Assembly: GCF_003351345.1 (NCBI RefSeq)
Contig: NZ_QQTO01000023.1
Span: forward strand, 93,155-157,154
From: Allobosea caraganae
GTDB taxonomy: Bacteria > Pseudomonadota > Alphaproteobacteria > Rhizobiales > Beijerinckiaceae
DNA length: 64,000 nucleotides
Reading direction: 5' to 3'
The notes under the pieces are model-generated. The model ran no database searches. It was given only the letters and a program-made list of their open reading frames with translations, and had not been told where the DNA came from. Position 1 is the first letter of the stretch. Each line of letters begins with the position of its first letter. A program made the position numbers and the translations under genes. Below, piece by piece: positions 18,090-27,840 of this stretch.

Positions 18090-19429
18090 TCGCCAAGGGC
18101 CCCGCCGAGGCAGCGGAAGTGGCCGCCCAGGCCTCGCGGCCCGTCGGCGAACATGATCCCGATGTCGGCCTGACCACGTTGCCATCGGGCCTGCGCATCG
18201 TCTCGCAGCGCATGGACCATGCGGTGACCGTCTCGCTCGGCATCTGGATCGGCGCCGGCGCCCGCGACGAGCTTCCCCACGAGCACGGCCTGGCGCATCT
18301 GCTCGAACACATGGCGTTCAAGGGCACGGCGCGGCGCAGCGCCCGCGAGATCGCCGAGGAGATCGAGAGCGTCGGCGGCGACCTCAACGCCGCGACATCA
18401 GTCGAATACACCTGCTACACCGCCCGCGTGCTCGGCCAGGACCTGCCGCTGGCGGTCGACATCCTCTCCGACATCCTCACTGCGCCGGCGCTCACCGAAG
18501 AGGAGCTCGCCCGGGAGAAGGGCGTGATCCTGCAGGAGATCGGCGCGGTGCAGGATACGCCGGACGACCTGGTCTATGACCGCTTCCTGCAGGCAGCCTT
18601 CCCCGACCAGCCGCTCGGCCGGCCGATCCTGGGCACGGCCAAGACGGTGAAGAGCTTCACGCCGGCCGCGATCCAGGCCTATCTGGCGCGCAACTACCAT
18701 GCCGGCAACATGGTGCTGGCTGCCTCCGGCGCCGTCGATCACGACGAGCTCGTCGCGCTGGCGACGGAGCGGCTGGCCGCGCTTCCGGCCGGCCCGAAGG
18801 CTCCGCCCGACCGCGAGGGCGGGCATTATCGCGGCGGCGAGGCGCGGATCGAGGGCGACGAGGAGCAGGTCCACCTCGTGCTCGGCTTCCCCGGCCTGCC
18901 CTTCCGCGACGGCGCGCATTACCCGCTGCAGATATTCTCCTCTGTGCTCGGCGGCGGGCTGTCGTCGCGGTTGTTCCAGGAGGTGCGCGAGCAGCGCGGC
19001 CTGGCCTATTCGATCGACGCATTCCACTGGCCCTTCTCCGATTGCGGCGTCTTCGGCATCAGCGCCGGCACCGCGCCGGAGGATGTCGGCGAGTTGGTCG
19101 AGGTCGCGCTCGCCTGCCTGCGCCAGGCGGCGGAGGACGTCACCGAGGCCGAGGTGGCGCGCGCCCGCGCCCAGATGAAGGTCGGCCTTCTCGCCTCGCT
19201 CGAAAGCCCGGGCGGCAAGCTGGAGCAGATGGCACGCCAGGTGCTTGTCTTCGGCCGCGCCATCCCGCGCGAGGAGCTGGCGCAGAGGCTCGATGCCGTG
19301 ACGCTCGATGATGTCCGCGCCGCCGGGCGCTCGCTGCTCGGCCAGGAACCGACCATCGCCGCAGTCGGGCCGCTTGGCGGCCTGCCGCCGGCCGAATGGC
19401 TGCGGCAAACGGTGCGGCTGGAGGCCTGA
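18086..19429 (+). CDS. M16 family zinc peptidase (processing-peptidase-like)
   Basis: Predicted 447 residues. The inverted zinc motif HxxEH is intact at His71-His75 in AHLLEHMAFKGT, with the downstream acidic ligand expected near residue 150. The two-lobe length matches the bacterial relatives of the mitochondrial processing peptidase beta subunit. HEHGLAHLLEH and GGGLSSRLFQEVREQRGLAYS are family text. It is coupled to thrC by an ATGA overlap. The substrate is unknown. Confidence 0.93.
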   Translation: MIAKGPAEAAEVAAQASRPVGEHDPDVGLTTLPSGLRIVSQRMDHAVTVSLGIWIGAGARDELPHEHGLAHLLEHMAFKGTARRSAREIAEEIESVGGDLNAATSVEYTCYTARVLGQDLPLAVDILSDILTAPALTEEELAREKGVILQEIGAVQDTPDDLVYDRFLQAAFPDQPLGRPILGTAKTVKSFTPAAIQAYLARNYHAGNMVLAASGAVDHDELVALATERLAALPAGPKAPPDREGGHYRGGEARIEGDEEQVHLVLGFPGLPFRDGAHYPLQIFSSVLGGGLSSRLFQEVREQRGLAYSIDAFHWPFSDCGVFGISAGTAPEDVGELVEVALACLRQAAEDVTEAEVARARAQMKVGLLASLESPGGKLEQMARQVLVFGRAIPREELAQRLDAVTLDDVRAAGRSLLGQEPTIAAVGPLGGLPPAEWLRQTVRLEA

Positions 19430-19434
19430 CCGGC

Positions 19435-20046
19435 ATGGCGCTGTTCCGCTTTTCGACCGATCCGCCGACGCGACCGCTGGTCCGCACGCCCAACCTGGTG
19501 CTGCGCGCGCCGCAGGCGACCGACTATGCCGCCTGGGCCGTGCTGCGCATGGAGAGCCGCGACTTCCTGACGCCGTGGGAGCCGGTCTGGAACGAGGACG
19601 ACCTGACCCGCACCTCGTTCCGGCTCAGGGTCAAGCGCGCCGCCCGCGAGATCGCCACCGACGAGGCCTACTCGCTGTTCATCGTCGATGGGCAATCAGA
19701 CGCCCTGCTCGGCGGGCTGACGCTCGGCTTGGTGCGGCGCGGCGTCGCGCAGGCCTGCACGCTCGGCTACTGGATGGGCCAGCGCCATGCCGGCAAGGGC
19801 CATATGACCGAAGCCGTGCGCGGCGCGCTGCGCTTCGCCTTCTCCGACCTCGCGCTGCACCGGGTCGAGGCCGCCTGCCTGCCGAATAACGAGCCGTCGC
19901 GGCGCCTGCTGGAGCGCGTCGGCTTCCGGCGCGAGGGCGAGGCGCGGGCCTATCTGCGCATCAACGGCCAATGGGCCGACCATCTGCTCTACGGCATCCT
20001 TTCGACCGACAGGATCTCCGGCGGCAGCGATGCCGGCGCACGATGA
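19435..20046 (+). CDS. GNAT N-acetyltransferase (RimJ/RimL-like)
   Basis: Predicted 203 residues from ATG 19435. [21 protein letters not shown] opens the Acetyltransf_3 fold; the acetyl-CoA loop is [22 protein letters not shown], and [24 protein letters not shown] is the C-terminal signature. RimJ-like enzymes acetylate protein N-termini such as ribosomal S5, though many act on other amines. It lies five bases after the M16 gene, so it is co-transcribed. Confidence 0.88.
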   Translation: MALFRFSTDPPTRPLVRTPNLVLRAPQATDYAAWAVLRMESRDFLTPWEPVWNEDDLTRTSFRLRVKRAAREIATDEAYSLFIVDGQSDALLGGLTLGLVRRGVAQACTLGYWMGQRHAGKGHMTEAVRGALRFAFSDLALHRVEAACLPNNEPSRRLLERVGFRREGEARAYLRINGQWADHLLYGILSTDRISGGSDAGAR

Positions 20047-20099
20047 TCCATAGCGGCCCGCTCCTGCCTTGCCCTCGCCATGAGCGGTCGATACGACTG

Positions 20100-23054
20100 A
20101 TGGTTCATAGCTGTATTATAGCGTTCCATCCTATCTCCGAGCCGCGCTTGTCCCTCTTCGACCGTCTCCTCCGGGCTGGCCTCGCCGTCATTTGCCTCGC
20201 TCTCCTGCTCCCGCTGACATTCGCCGCCCCGGCGAATGCGGTGGAGGCCGTGCGCGTGCCCGTCGATGCGCCGGTCATCGACTTGACCCATGTGGTCGAG
20301 CGCAACAAATCCGATGGCGACGTCATCCAGATTTCGACCGCGCCGGGGCCGGACGGCATCGTCAGGCGCATCGCGGTCAGGGCGCGCGAATCAGGTGCGC
20401 GGCCGGACTGGATCGTCTTCGCGCTGACCAATGATTCCGACGAGCAGATCGACCGGCTGCTGGTCGCGCCGTTCCACCGGCTGATCGGCTCGGGCGTGAT
20501 CTGGCCCGACCTCGGCGACACCCGCATCGAGGCGATCACCGCCAGCCAGGGCCTCCGGCCCGAGCGCGAGGAATCGCCCGACGCCGACGTGTTCATGATC
20601 ACGCTCGACCCCGGCACGACCGTGACCTTCGTGGCCGAGCTGAAATCGCCCAACCTGCCGCAGCTGTATTTGTTCGAGCAGGAGGCCTATCGCCAGAAGA
20701 CCAACGGGCTGACGCTCTACAAGGGCATCATCATCGGCATTGCCGGCCTGCTGGCGCTGTTCCTGACCATCATCTTCGTGGTCAAGGGCGCGGTGATCTT
20801 CCCGGCCGCCGCCGCGCTGGCCTGGGCCGTGCTCGCCTATGCCGGGCTCGATTTCGGCTTCTTCCAGCGCATCTTCCCGCTGACGCCGGCGATCGAGCGC
20901 ATCTACCGCGCCGGCGCCGAGGTGGTGCTGGCGGCGACGCTGCTCGTCTTCCTCTTCGCCTATCTCAACCTGTCGCGCTGGCATGTGCGCTACAGCCACG
21001 TCACCATCGTGTGGATCCTCGGGCTGATCGGCCTCGTCGGGCTCGCGGTCTTCGATGCGCCGATGGCGTCAGGCATCGCGCGCATCTCGATCGCGGCCGT
21101 CGCGGCCGTCGGCTTCGTGCTGATCCTGCATCTGGCGACGCATGGCTACGAGCGCGCGGTGATGCTGATCCCGACCTGGTTCCTGCTGGCGATCTGGGTG
21201 ACAGCGGCCGGCTTCACCGTCACCGGCCAGTTCTCGCGCGACCTCGTGGCACCGGCACTGGTCGGCGGGCTCGTGCTGATCGTGCTGCTGATCGGCTTCA
21301 CCGTGATCCAGCACGCCTTTGCCGGCGGCGCGCTGGCGCAGGGTCTGGTCTCCGACACCGAGCGGCGGGCGCTGGCGCTGTCCGGCTCCGGCGACCTCGT
21401 CTTCGACTGGGACGTCTCGGCCGACAAGATCTTCGTCTCGCCGCAGACCGAGACCCTGCTCGGCCTGCCGCGCGGAGCGCTCGAAGGCTCCGCCTCGCGC
21501 TGGCTCGAATACATGCACGTCGCCGACCGGGATCGCTACAGGGTGACGCTCGACGCCGTGCTGGAGCAGCGCCGCGGCAAGCTCCAGCTCGATTTCCGGT
21601 TGCGCGCCTCGAGCGGCGCCTATCACTGGTTCAACCTCAAGGCCCGGCCGGTGATCGGCTCCAACGGCGAGGTCATCCGCGTCATCGGCACGCTCTCGGA
21701 CGTCACCGAGCAGCGCACCGCGCAAGAGCGGCTGCTGCACGACGCCGTGCACGACAACCTGACCGGCCTGCCCAACCGCAAGCTGTTCCAGGACCGTCTC
21801 GGCGCAGTCTTCGGCTTCGTGCGCGCCGATGACGGCATCCGCCCGACCGTGATCGTGATCGACATCGACCGCTTCAAGCAGGTCAACGAATCGGTCGGCT
21901 TCTCCGCCGGCGACTCGATCCTGCTGACGCTGGCGCGGCGGCTCGGCCGGCTGCTGCGCGCGCAGGACACGCTCGCCCGCATCGGCGGCGACACCTTCGC
22001 GATGATCCTCGTTTCCGAGCGCGATCCCGAGCGCATCCTCGCCCTGGCCGAGCTGGTGCGCCGCGCCGTCTCGACGCCGGTGACCTTCGCCGAGCGCGAG
22101 ATCTTCCTGACGCCCTCGATCGGCCTCGCCCTGTTCGACGCCGCGCCCGCGGCGCGCAAGGACGACGCGCTGAAGAATGCCGAGCTCGCCATGGCCCATG
22201 CCAAGCGCCAGGGCGGCAACAAGATCGAGGTCTTCGTGCCGGCGATGCGGACCGACCGCAACGACCGCCTGGCGCTCGAAAGCGATCTGCGTCGCGCCAT
22301 CGAGCGCGGTGAGATCCAGGTGATGTACCAGCCGATCGTCCGGCTGGAGGACCGCACCATCGCCGGCTTCGAGGCGCTGGTGCGCTGGGACCATCCGCGC
22401 GAGGGGCGTCTCCTGCCGCAGGACTTCCTCGCCATCGCCGAGGAGACCGGGCTGATCGTCGATCTCGGCGTCTACGTGATGGACCGCACGGCGCGCGAGC
22501 TTGCGGCCTGGCAAGCGGCGCTCGAAGTCGACCCGCCGATCTTCGCCAGCGTCAACGTCTCCAGCCGCCAGTTGCTGCGCCACGACCTGCTGCACGATGT
22601 GAAAACCGTGCTGGCGCGCCGGCGCGTGCTGCCGGGCACGCTCAAGCTCGAGATCACCGAAAGCCTGGTGATGGAGAACCCGGAATATGCCGCGCAGATG
22701 CTGAGCCGCATCCGCGAGCTCGGCGCCGGCCTGTCGCTCGACGATTTCGGCACCGGCTACTCCTCGCTGTCCTACCTCCAGCGCTTCCCCTTCGACACGA
22801 TCAAGGTCGACCAGAGCTTCGTCAGACAGATGGGCAACGGCAAGCCGCCGGTGATCCTGCGCTCGATCGTCCAGCTCGCGGCCGACCTGCGCATGGACGT
22901 CGTGGCCGAGGGCGCCGAGACCGAGTCGGACGCGATCGAGCTCTACCAGCTCGGCTGCCAATACGCGCAGGGCTACATCTTCGGCCAGCCGATGACGGCG
23001 GCGGAGGCGAGACGGCTGGTGGGCGCGAGCAGCTCGTCGTCGGAAGCGGCGTAA
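20100..23054 (+). CDS. Membrane PAS-GGDEF-EAL protein, probable c-di-GMP phosphodiesterase
   Basis: Predicted 984 residues. A signal/anchor segment and a periplasmic beta domain (about 50-205) precede about seven membrane helices (208-430), a PAS domain (about 455-560), GGDEF (about 570-730) and EAL (about 740-975). The cyclase motif is degenerate, GGDTF at 629-633, while the inhibitory RxxD site (RAQD, 620-623) stands exactly five residues before it. The EAL domain looks catalytic: EAL 758-760, [41 protein letters not shown], and [10 protein letters not shown] infer that it hydrolyses c-di-GMP. The start is uncertain: ATG 20100 or TTG 20148, the latter starting directly at the signal peptide. 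Confidence 0.9.
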   Translation: MVHSCIIAFHPISEPRLSLFDRLLRAGLAVICLALLLPLTFAAPANAVEAVRVPVDAPVIDLTHVVERNKSDGDVIQISTAPGPDGIVRRIAVRARESGARPDWIVFALTNDSDEQIDRLLVAPFHRLIGSGVIWPDLGDTRIEAITASQGLRPEREESPDADVFMITLDPGTTVTFVAELKSPNLPQLYLFEQEAYRQKTNGLTLYKGIIIGIAGLLALFLTIIFVVKGAVIFPAAAALAWAVLAYAGLDFGFFQRIFPLTPAIERIYRAGAEVVLAATLLVFLFAYLNLSRWHVRYSHVTIVWILGLIGLVGLAVFDAPMASGIARISIAAVAAVGFVLILHLATHGYERAVMLIPTWFLLAIWVTAAGFTVTGQFSRDLVAPALVGGLVLIVLLIGFTVIQHAFAGGALAQGLVSDTERRALALSGSGDLVFDWDVSADKIFVSPQTETLLGLPRGALEGSASRWLEYMHVADRDRYRVTLDAVLEQRRGKLQLDFRLRASSGAYHWFNLKARPVIGSNGEVIRVIGTLSDVTEQRTAQERLLHDAVHDNLTGLPNRKLFQDRLGAVFGFVRADDGIRPTVIVIDIDRFKQVNESVGFSAGDSILLTLARRLGRLLRAQDTLARIGGDTFAMILVSERDPERILALAELVRRAVSTPVTFAEREIFLTPSIGLALFDAAPAARKDDALKNAELAMAHAKRQGGNKIEVFVPAMRTDRNDRLALESDLRRAIERGEIQVMYQPIVRLEDRTIAGFEALVRWDHPREGRLLPQDFLAIAEETGLIVDLGVYVMDRTARELAAWQAALEVDPPIFASVNVSSRQLLRHDLLHDVKTVLARRRVLPGTLKLEITESLVMENPEYAAQMLSRIRELGAGLSLDDFGTGYSSLSYLQRFPFDTIKVDQSFVRQMGNGKPPVILRSIVQLAADLRMDVVAEGAETESDAIELYQLGCQYAQGYIFGQPMTAAEARRLVGASSSSSEAA

Positions 23055-23072
23055 ACCCTCTCCCCCGTTTTT

Positions 23073-23218
23073 CCCTTCTCCCCTCGGGGGAGAAGGTGGC
23101 AGCGCGAAGCGCTGACGGATGAGGGAAGTCAAAGCCTAAACAAGAAAAAGGGCCACTGGCGCGCCCCTTCCCTCATCCGTCGCCTTTGGCGACACCTTCT
23201 CCCCCGAGGGGAGAAGGG
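23073..23218. repeat. Family A palindromic repeat, copy 3
   Basis: The 24-base left arm from 23073 is the exact reverse complement of the right arm ending at 23218 (core CTTCTCCCCTCGGGGGAGAAGG). Inner GACGGATGAGGGA and TCCCTCATCCGTC blocks extend the fold. It lies between the convergent EAL gene and yqgE and may end transcription from both sides. Confidence 0.85.
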
Positions 23219-23219
23219 T

Positions 23220-23831
23220 TCAGGCGTGCCCTGCCTCGCTCGACAGAAATGCCGGATCGATGCCGATCTTGTGCAGGGCGCGGTTGTATTTCGTGTCGAT
23301 GCCGGCGTCGAAGAGCAGGTCGTGATCGGCGGCGCAATGCAGCCAGCCATTCGACTGGATCTCTGATTCGAGCTGGCCCGCCGCCCAGCCGGCATAGCCC
23401 AGCGCCAGGACCGCATTCTCCGGCCCGGAGCCGATCGCGATGGCGCGCAGGATGTCGAGCGTCGCGGTCAGGCAGATGCCGTTATCGATCGGCAAGGTCG
23501 CCGATTCCAGGAAGAAATCGGCCGAGTGCAGCACGAAGCCGCGCTTGGTCTCGACCGGCCCGCCGCGCAGCACCTGCATCTTCTCAGCCTGGCTCGGCAG
23601 TCGAATCAGCCCGTCCGAGGGGATTACGTCGAGCTGGACCAAGAGATCGGGGAATTTCGTGTCCGGCGCCGGCTTGTTGACGATGATGCCCATCGCGCCA
23701 TCCTCGGAATGGGCGCAGACATAGACGACGCTGCGGTTGAAGCGCGTATCGGCCATCCCCGGCATCGCGATCAGGCATTGCCCGTCGAGATAGCTGCGGC
23801 CGCTGACGCGTTGGGTCGAACCGATCCTCAT
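23220..23831 (-). CDS. YqgE/AlgH family protein
   Basis: Predicted 203 residues. [18 protein letters not shown] and [19 protein letters not shown] are the family signature; [15 protein letters not shown] and [15 protein letters not shown] follow in the usual order. The fold is known but the function is not settled; the AlgH name comes from alginate regulation in Pseudomonas. The divergent DsbD-like gene starts 182 bases away, so both promoters should lie in that gap. Confidence 0.93.
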   Translation of the reverse strand: MRIGSTQRVSGRSYLDGQCLIAMPGMADTRFNRSVVYVCAHSEDGAMGIIVNKPAPDTKFPDLLVQLDVIPSDGLIRLPSQAEKMQVLRGGPVETKRGFVLHSADFFLESATLPIDNGICLTATLDILRAIAIGSGPENAVLALGYAGWAAGQLESEIQSNGWLHCAADHDLLFDAGIDTKYNRALHKIGIDPAFLSSEAGHA

Positions 23832-24013
23832 CCGGCCATGCTAGTTCAGAATCGCCCCGGCTGGGAACCGGGGAAAACGTCGTAATGCGAGAGATCGCGA
23901 TTGCGCCCCAATCATGCGCCATATCCGCTATCGCCGTCCCGTTTCACATAATCGTTCGCCGATTTGTGAGAGTGTGCTTCGCTCTTGGAACTCCGATTGC
24001 GTAGAATCGCCCC

Positions 24014-24865
24014 GTGAAACCATTCCTGCTTCTGCCCGCCCTCGCCTTGCTGGCGCTGAGCGCACCTGCCCTGGCGCAGGATGCGGCGGTTTCGCCATGG
24101 TCGAAGAGCACGCATTCCTCGCTGCGGCTGATCGCGGGCGCGACCGCGCCCTCCGGCAAGCAGCGCGTCGGCATCGAGATCGCGATGGCGCCGGGCTACA
24201 AGACCTATTGGCGCAGCCCCGGCGATGCCGGCGTGCCGCCGGTCTTCGACTGGAGCGGCTCGGAGAATGTCGGCGGGCTCGACGTGCGCTGGCCGACGCC
24301 CGAGCGCTTCGAGGACGGCAACGGCTACTCGGTCGGCTATGTCGGCGAAGTCGTCGTGCCGGTCTCGGTGCAGCCGGTCGATCCGCAGAAGCCGGTGACG
24401 CTGGTGCTCAAGCTCGACTACGCCGTCTGCGAGAAGATCTGCATCCCGGCCAAGGGCGAGGCCAGGCTCTGGCTCGAGCCCGGCGTCACCTCCGTGACCT
24501 CGCCGCTGCTGGAAAGTTTCGAGGCGCGGGTGCCGGCGCAGGTCAAGCTCGGCCCGCGCAAGGAGAAGCTCTCCATCCTCGACGTGAAGCCGGAGGAGCA
24601 GGGGCTGGATGCGGGCGTCCGCGTCACGCTGCAGGTGCCGCCCGAAGGCATAGTCGACGATATCTTCGTCGAGGGTCCCGGCATGTGGTCCTTCGGCAAG
24701 CCGGCCATCATCCCGCAGCCGGACGGCACGCTCTCCGCCTTCGTCAAGATCAACGACCGGCCGAAGGGCGCGTCTGGCCCGATTCCCTTCATCGTGACCG
24801 TGCGCGGCAAGCCTGCGGCGATCGAGACGCGGCTTGAACTCGACATCCCCGTCGCCAAGCCGTAA
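24014..24865 (+). CDS. Secreted DsbD alpha-domain-like protein
   Basis: Predicted 283 residues from GTG 24014. A signal peptide ends ALAQ|DA near residue 22. The mature protein resembles the N-terminal thiol domain of DsbD/ScsB: GYKTYWRSPGDAGVPP, and a Cys pair at 139 and 143 in YAVCEKICIPAKGE. There are no membrane helices, so it is the free-standing periplasmic form. It probably exchanges disulfides, for example with copper-resistance or thioredoxin-like partners; this is inferred. No other start is available and the ribosome site is weak. Confidence 0.85.
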   Translation: MKPFLLLPALALLALSAPALAQDAAVSPWSKSTHSSLRLIAGATAPSGKQRVGIEIAMAPGYKTYWRSPGDAGVPPVFDWSGSENVGGLDVRWPTPERFEDGNGYSVGYVGEVVVPVSVQPVDPQKPVTLVLKLDYAVCEKICIPAKGEARLWLEPGVTSVTSPLLESFEARVPAQVKLGPRKEKLSILDVKPEEQGLDAGVRVTLQVPPEGIVDDIFVEGPGMWSFGKPAIIPQPDGTLSAFVKINDRPKGASGPIPFIVTVRGKPAAIETRLELDIPVAKP

Positions 24866-24894
24866 TCGGAGAGCGGGCGGCTTGAAGCCGCAAG

Positions 24895-24942
24895 GGCATG
24901 ATGCCGAAAGCTGGCTACCGGCTTCCGGACGACATCATGCCT
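24895..24942. repeat. Degenerate palindrome, family D-like
   Basis: GGCATGATG and CATCATGCC form the outer arms, with GAAAGC and GGCTTCC inside. It lies between the DsbD-like and peroxiredoxin genes and resembles the elements at 15301-15349 and 52402-52440. Confidence 0.55.
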
Positions 24943-24971
24943 GGACTCACGGACTCCACGGAGAACAGGCC

Positions 24972-25457
24972 ATGACGATCAAGGTGGGTGACAAGCTTCC
25001 GCACGCGACCTTCCGGGTGATGACGCCCGACGGCCCCGCGGCGAAGACGACCGAGGACCTGTTCGCGGGCAAGAAGGTCGTGCTCTTCGCCGTTCCCGGC
25101 GCCTTCACGCCGACCTGCCACAAGAACCACCTGCCCGGCTATCTGAACAACGCGGCCGAGATCAAGGGCAAGGGCGTCGACGCCATCATGGTCACCGGCG
25201 TCAACGACGTCTTCGTCATGGACGCCTGGTCGAAGGCGACCGGCGGCGCCGGCGTGATCGAGTTCCTCTCCGACGGCAACGCCGATTTCGCCAAGGAGAT
25301 CGGCCTCTCGCTCGACGGCTCGGGCTTCGGCCTCGGCACACGCTCGCAGCGCTATTCGATGATCGTCGAGGATGGCAGGGTCGCCGCCCTGAACGTCGAG
25401 GACGCTCCGGGCAAGGCCGACGTCTCGGGCGCTGAGGCACTGCTGAAGCAGCTCTGA
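24972..25457 (+). CDS. Peroxiredoxin (Prx5/AhpE-like type II)
   Basis: Predicted 161 residues, the usual length. The peroxidatic cysteine is Cys49 in VPGAFTPTCHKNHLPGY, the Prx5 signature. VTGVNDVFVMDAW and LGTRSQRYSMIVEDG complete the family pattern. It reduces peroxides in the cytoplasm using glutathione/glutaredoxin or thioredoxin. It starts at ATG 24972 and ends in a good terminator. Thiol chemistry links it loosely with the DsbD-like neighbour. Confidence 0.95.
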   Translation: MTIKVGDKLPHATFRVMTPDGPAAKTTEDLFAGKKVVLFAVPGAFTPTCHKNHLPGYLNNAAEIKGKGVDAIMVTGVNDVFVMDAWSKATGGAGVIEFLSDGNADFAKEIGLSLDGSGFGLGTRSQRYSMIVEDGRVAALNVEDAPGKADVSGAEALLKQL

Positions 25458-25478
25458 GTTTTTTAGACCAGAGTTTTG

Positions 25479-25511
25479 AAGCCCGCGCGGCCACGAGCCG
25501 CGCGGGCTTTT
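25479..25511 (+). terminator. Rho-independent terminator after the peroxiredoxin gene
   Basis: AAGCCCGCGCGG (25479-25490) pairs perfectly with CCGCGCGGGCTT (25498-25509) and is followed by TT. It begins 22 bases after the stop. Between here and 25665 I see no gene. Confidence 0.88.
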
Positions 25512-25665
25512 CCATTGGGGCGGTAGCCTGAAGCTATCGAACTGCGGCCAATGTCCGCATCGGGGGGAATCTGCCCTCTACCGACGTCGACCATTTGGCT
25601 GCCATGGCTCTCGATCAGAGCCGATCGGGAACAGTTCGTATATGCGGCGGCGGCTTCGCGCTGGG

Positions 25666-26103
25666 TTACGGGGTGTTGCCCCGCAACTGCATATGCGTGA
25701 CCGCCACGCCACCTTCTGCGAGTTCGGGCAGGCGTGCGAACCAAGCTTGTACGTGCGGCGTCGCGTTGTGCGCTTTGAAATCCGCCTCGCTGGCGAAGAT
25801 TTCATAGAAGATGAAATGGCCAGGCGCGGCGCGGTCCTCGTGAAGGAAGTAGACGAGATTGCGCGGCTCGTTTCGAACCTGCGCCACGAGCGGGAGCGTT
25901 GCCTCGCGCAGTTTTTCTTCCATGCCAGGCTTTGCGCGAACCTCGGCGACGACCGCATAGGCGCCGGCCGGAATTTCGCCGTAGCGAACCGCTGCCTGGG
26001 TCGCAGCGCCCCCCTGTTCCGCACGCCCGACAAGTGCGGGCGCGGCGATAGCCATCGCCGAGATTGCAATTGCGGCGCCGTATTTTGTCGATGAGTTGGT
26101 CAT
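25666..26103 (-). CDS. Exported antibiotic-biosynthesis-monooxygenase (ABM/YgiN-like) protein
   Basis: Predicted 145 residues. An N-terminal hydrophobic segment (AAIAISAMAIAAPALVGRA) looks like a signal peptide. The rest is an ABM ferredoxin-like fold: AVVAEVRAKPGMEEKLREAT, FLHEDRAAPGHFIFYEIF, and HNATPHVQAW. YgiN-type members oxidise quinols without cofactor; export is unusual for them. It follows the VOC gene by 18 bases, and both lie divergent from a TetR regulator. Confidence 0.85.
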   Translation of the reverse strand: MTNSSTKYGAAIAISAMAIAAPALVGRAEQGGAATQAAVRYGEIPAGAYAVVAEVRAKPGMEEKLREATLPLVAQVRNEPRNLVYFLHEDRAAPGHFIFYEIFASEADFKAHNATPHVQAWFARLPELAEGGVAVTHMQLRGNTP

Positions 26104-26121
26104 TCCAAGTTCCTCGCCTTT

Positions 26122-26937
26122 TCAGATCTTTTGACGGGCCTGGCGCGCGCGGTCGAAAAGCTGCTTGACCGGCCCGAGCGCCTGAACGAATTCGAGCTGC
26201 TCGCCCTCGGGGCCTTTGCAGTAGATCAGCCGCCATCCGTTCGACTGGCCTTCGGTGATTCCGTTGCTGTTGGCCTCGATCGGCGCGGCGAGGCGTTCCG
26301 GCTCGTTGGTGACGGTGATCACCCGGTTCGCCTTGACCTGCGCCATGCCGCGCCGCGCGGCCTCAGCTTCGAGATCGGCGATGAATCGGTTAAAATCGAC
26401 ATCGTCGCGGAGATGGAAGCAGATGTGCATCATGCGCGGGAAGGCCGGGCTCATATGATCGAGCGGCTCGGCGAACGCGGCACCGCTCCCCGCCGGCTCG
26501 CTGGCGTCACGGTACTGCAGAAGCTCGATCACGACATTGTCGAACTGGATGAAGCGCACGTCCAGGCGCTGCGCGCCGCTCCGAAGGTCCGGAACACCCA
26601 TCGCGCGGGGATTGACGCGGCGCGTGCGGGCCTCGATCTCCTGATCCGTCAGCAGCGTGTTGTGAATGCGCTCGCCGTAGAAGTCGCCGTCGCGCAGCAC
26701 CTCGGTGCCGCCAAGCACTTCCGTGTAGAAGGCATGGGCTCGGTCCATGTTCTGCACCGTGAGACCGAAGTGCTGCACGCCCTGAAGACGTGAACCCAGC
26801 GACCCGGATTCCGACGATACCGGCTGCGCGTTTGCCGGCGCAGGGATGCCGAAGGCGCCGACAAGTGCCGCAGCGCTGGCGCCCTGGTGAACCGAGCGGC
26901 GGAGAACCGCGTCCTCATGGTTCGAATGGTCGGTCAT
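26122..26937 (-). CDS. Exported VOC-family (glyoxalase-like) protein
   Basis: Predicted 271 residues from ATG 26937, preceded by AGAGGAA. The N-terminus has RRSVHQGASAAALVGAFGI then PANAQ, which looks like a Tat signal. The VOC fold starts at QGVQHFGLTVQNMDRAHAFY with a His metal ligand, continues through MHICFHLRDDVD, and ends with GEQLEFVQAL, whose Glu is the usual last ligand. The substrate is not known. With the ABM gene it forms a two-gene unit, probably controlled by the divergent TetR protein. Confidence 0.85.
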   Translation of the reverse strand: MTDHSNHEDAVLRRSVHQGASAAALVGAFGIPAPANAQPVSSESGSLGSRLQGVQHFGLTVQNMDRAHAFYTEVLGGTEVLRDGDFYGERIHNTLLTDQEIEARTRRVNPRAMGVPDLRSGAQRLDVRFIQFDNVVIELLQYRDASEPAGSGAAFAEPLDHMSPAFPRMMHICFHLRDDVDFNRFIADLEAEAARRGMAQVKANRVITVTNEPERLAAPIEANSNGITEGQSNGWRLIYCKGPEGEQLEFVQALGPVKQLFDRARQARQKI

Positions 26938-27036
26938 GTGAGAATTCCTCTTTGTTGGAGTCATGGGGTGTCAGCCTTCGAGGAAGCCGCGCTCTCGGAG
27001 CCGCTGATCGCTCGAAGTCATCATCATCACCGTCGA

Positions 27037-27077
27037 TGTGATGATCTATCACATACGCCCAATTGACCGGGAGTCAA
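27037..27077 (-). promoter_or_regulatory. Promoter and operator of the VOC-ABM unit
   Basis: On the minus strand TTGACT (27077-27072) and TATGTG (27055-27050) are 16 bases apart. TGTGAT (27037-27042) and ATCACA (27048-27053) form a perfect six-base palindrome with five-base spacer that overlaps the -10 box. A further ATCACA half-site at 27095-27100 touches the tetR start. This layout fits repression by the divergent TetR protein. Confidence 0.6.
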
Positions 27078-27099
27078 GAAAAATGTTATTGCCTATCAC

Positions 27100-27672
27100 A
27101 TGAGGAAGCCGACGACCGAAAACCCCGACAAGCGCGATGCGTATCATCATGGGGATCTGCGCCGCACGCTGCTGGAGGCGGCGCGGAACGAGATCTCCGC
27201 CAACGGCGCCCAGAGCCTCTCGCTAGCTTCGCTCGCGCGCCGGGCCGGTGTGGCGCAATCGGCGCCATATCGACACTTCGCCGACCGCGACGAGCTTCTG
27301 GCCGGAGTGGCCACGCATGAATTCGAGGCGTTTACGGAAGCGCTGCTGGCCGCGGCAGCGGCTGGTCCCGAAGCCGGAGCCGTCAAGCGGATATGCGCCG
27401 CCTATCTCTGCTTCGGCGAAGAGAACGTACAGCTCTATCGCTTGATGTTCGCCTCCGGCCTGGTCGCCGGCGCCCCTAAGGAAAGCGAGCTTTTGAAGGC
27501 GGCGTTGGCGAGCTTTCGACCGCTTCTCGACCGCGTTTCGGATACTTCTCCGAGGCGCGCCCGTGCCGCCGCCAATGCAATCTGGGCCCAGTTGCACGGT
27601 TTCGTCATGTTGAAGGCTGATGGCCTTCTCACCGAGCCATCGGAGGAATTGCTGGAGGGCCTGATGATCTAG
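27100..27672 (+). CDS. TetR/AcrR family transcriptional regulator
   Basis: Predicted 190 residues. The N-terminal helix-turn-helix is clear: LRRTLLEAARNEISANGAQ, LSLASLARRAGVAQSAPYRHF. The C-terminal ligand domain is of the TetR_C_33-like type (LYRLMFASGLV and AIWAQLHGFVML). It is divergent from the VOC-ABM genes, and a palindrome in the 162-base gap is a likely operator. The ligand is unknown; a toxic organic compound or quinone would suit the neighbours. Confidence 0.9.
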   Translation: MRKPTTENPDKRDAYHHGDLRRTLLEAARNEISANGAQSLSLASLARRAGVAQSAPYRHFADRDELLAGVATHEFEAFTEALLAAAAAGPEAGAVKRICAAYLCFGEENVQLYRLMFASGLVAGAPKESELLKAALASFRPLLDRVSDTSPRRARAAANAIWAQLHGFVMLKADGLLTEPSEELLEGLMI

Positions 27673-27840
27673 CCGGCATCGACGCGGATGTTCGCGAATG
27701 TCAGCCGAGGGTCGCGAGCGGAGCATCCCTGCTCCCTCACCGGTGCGCCAACTCAGCTTTCCTGATCGATCCGATATCGCCTTGTCATGAGACAGCCGGC
27801 GCGGCGCGGGCTAGCTTCGCCGCGCTTTGGGGAGGCTGCC

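Noticed and set aside
21069..23132. 687-codon minus-strand open frame opposite the GGDEF-EAL gene
   Set aside because: A GC-driven shadow frame; the plus-strand gene has all conserved domains.
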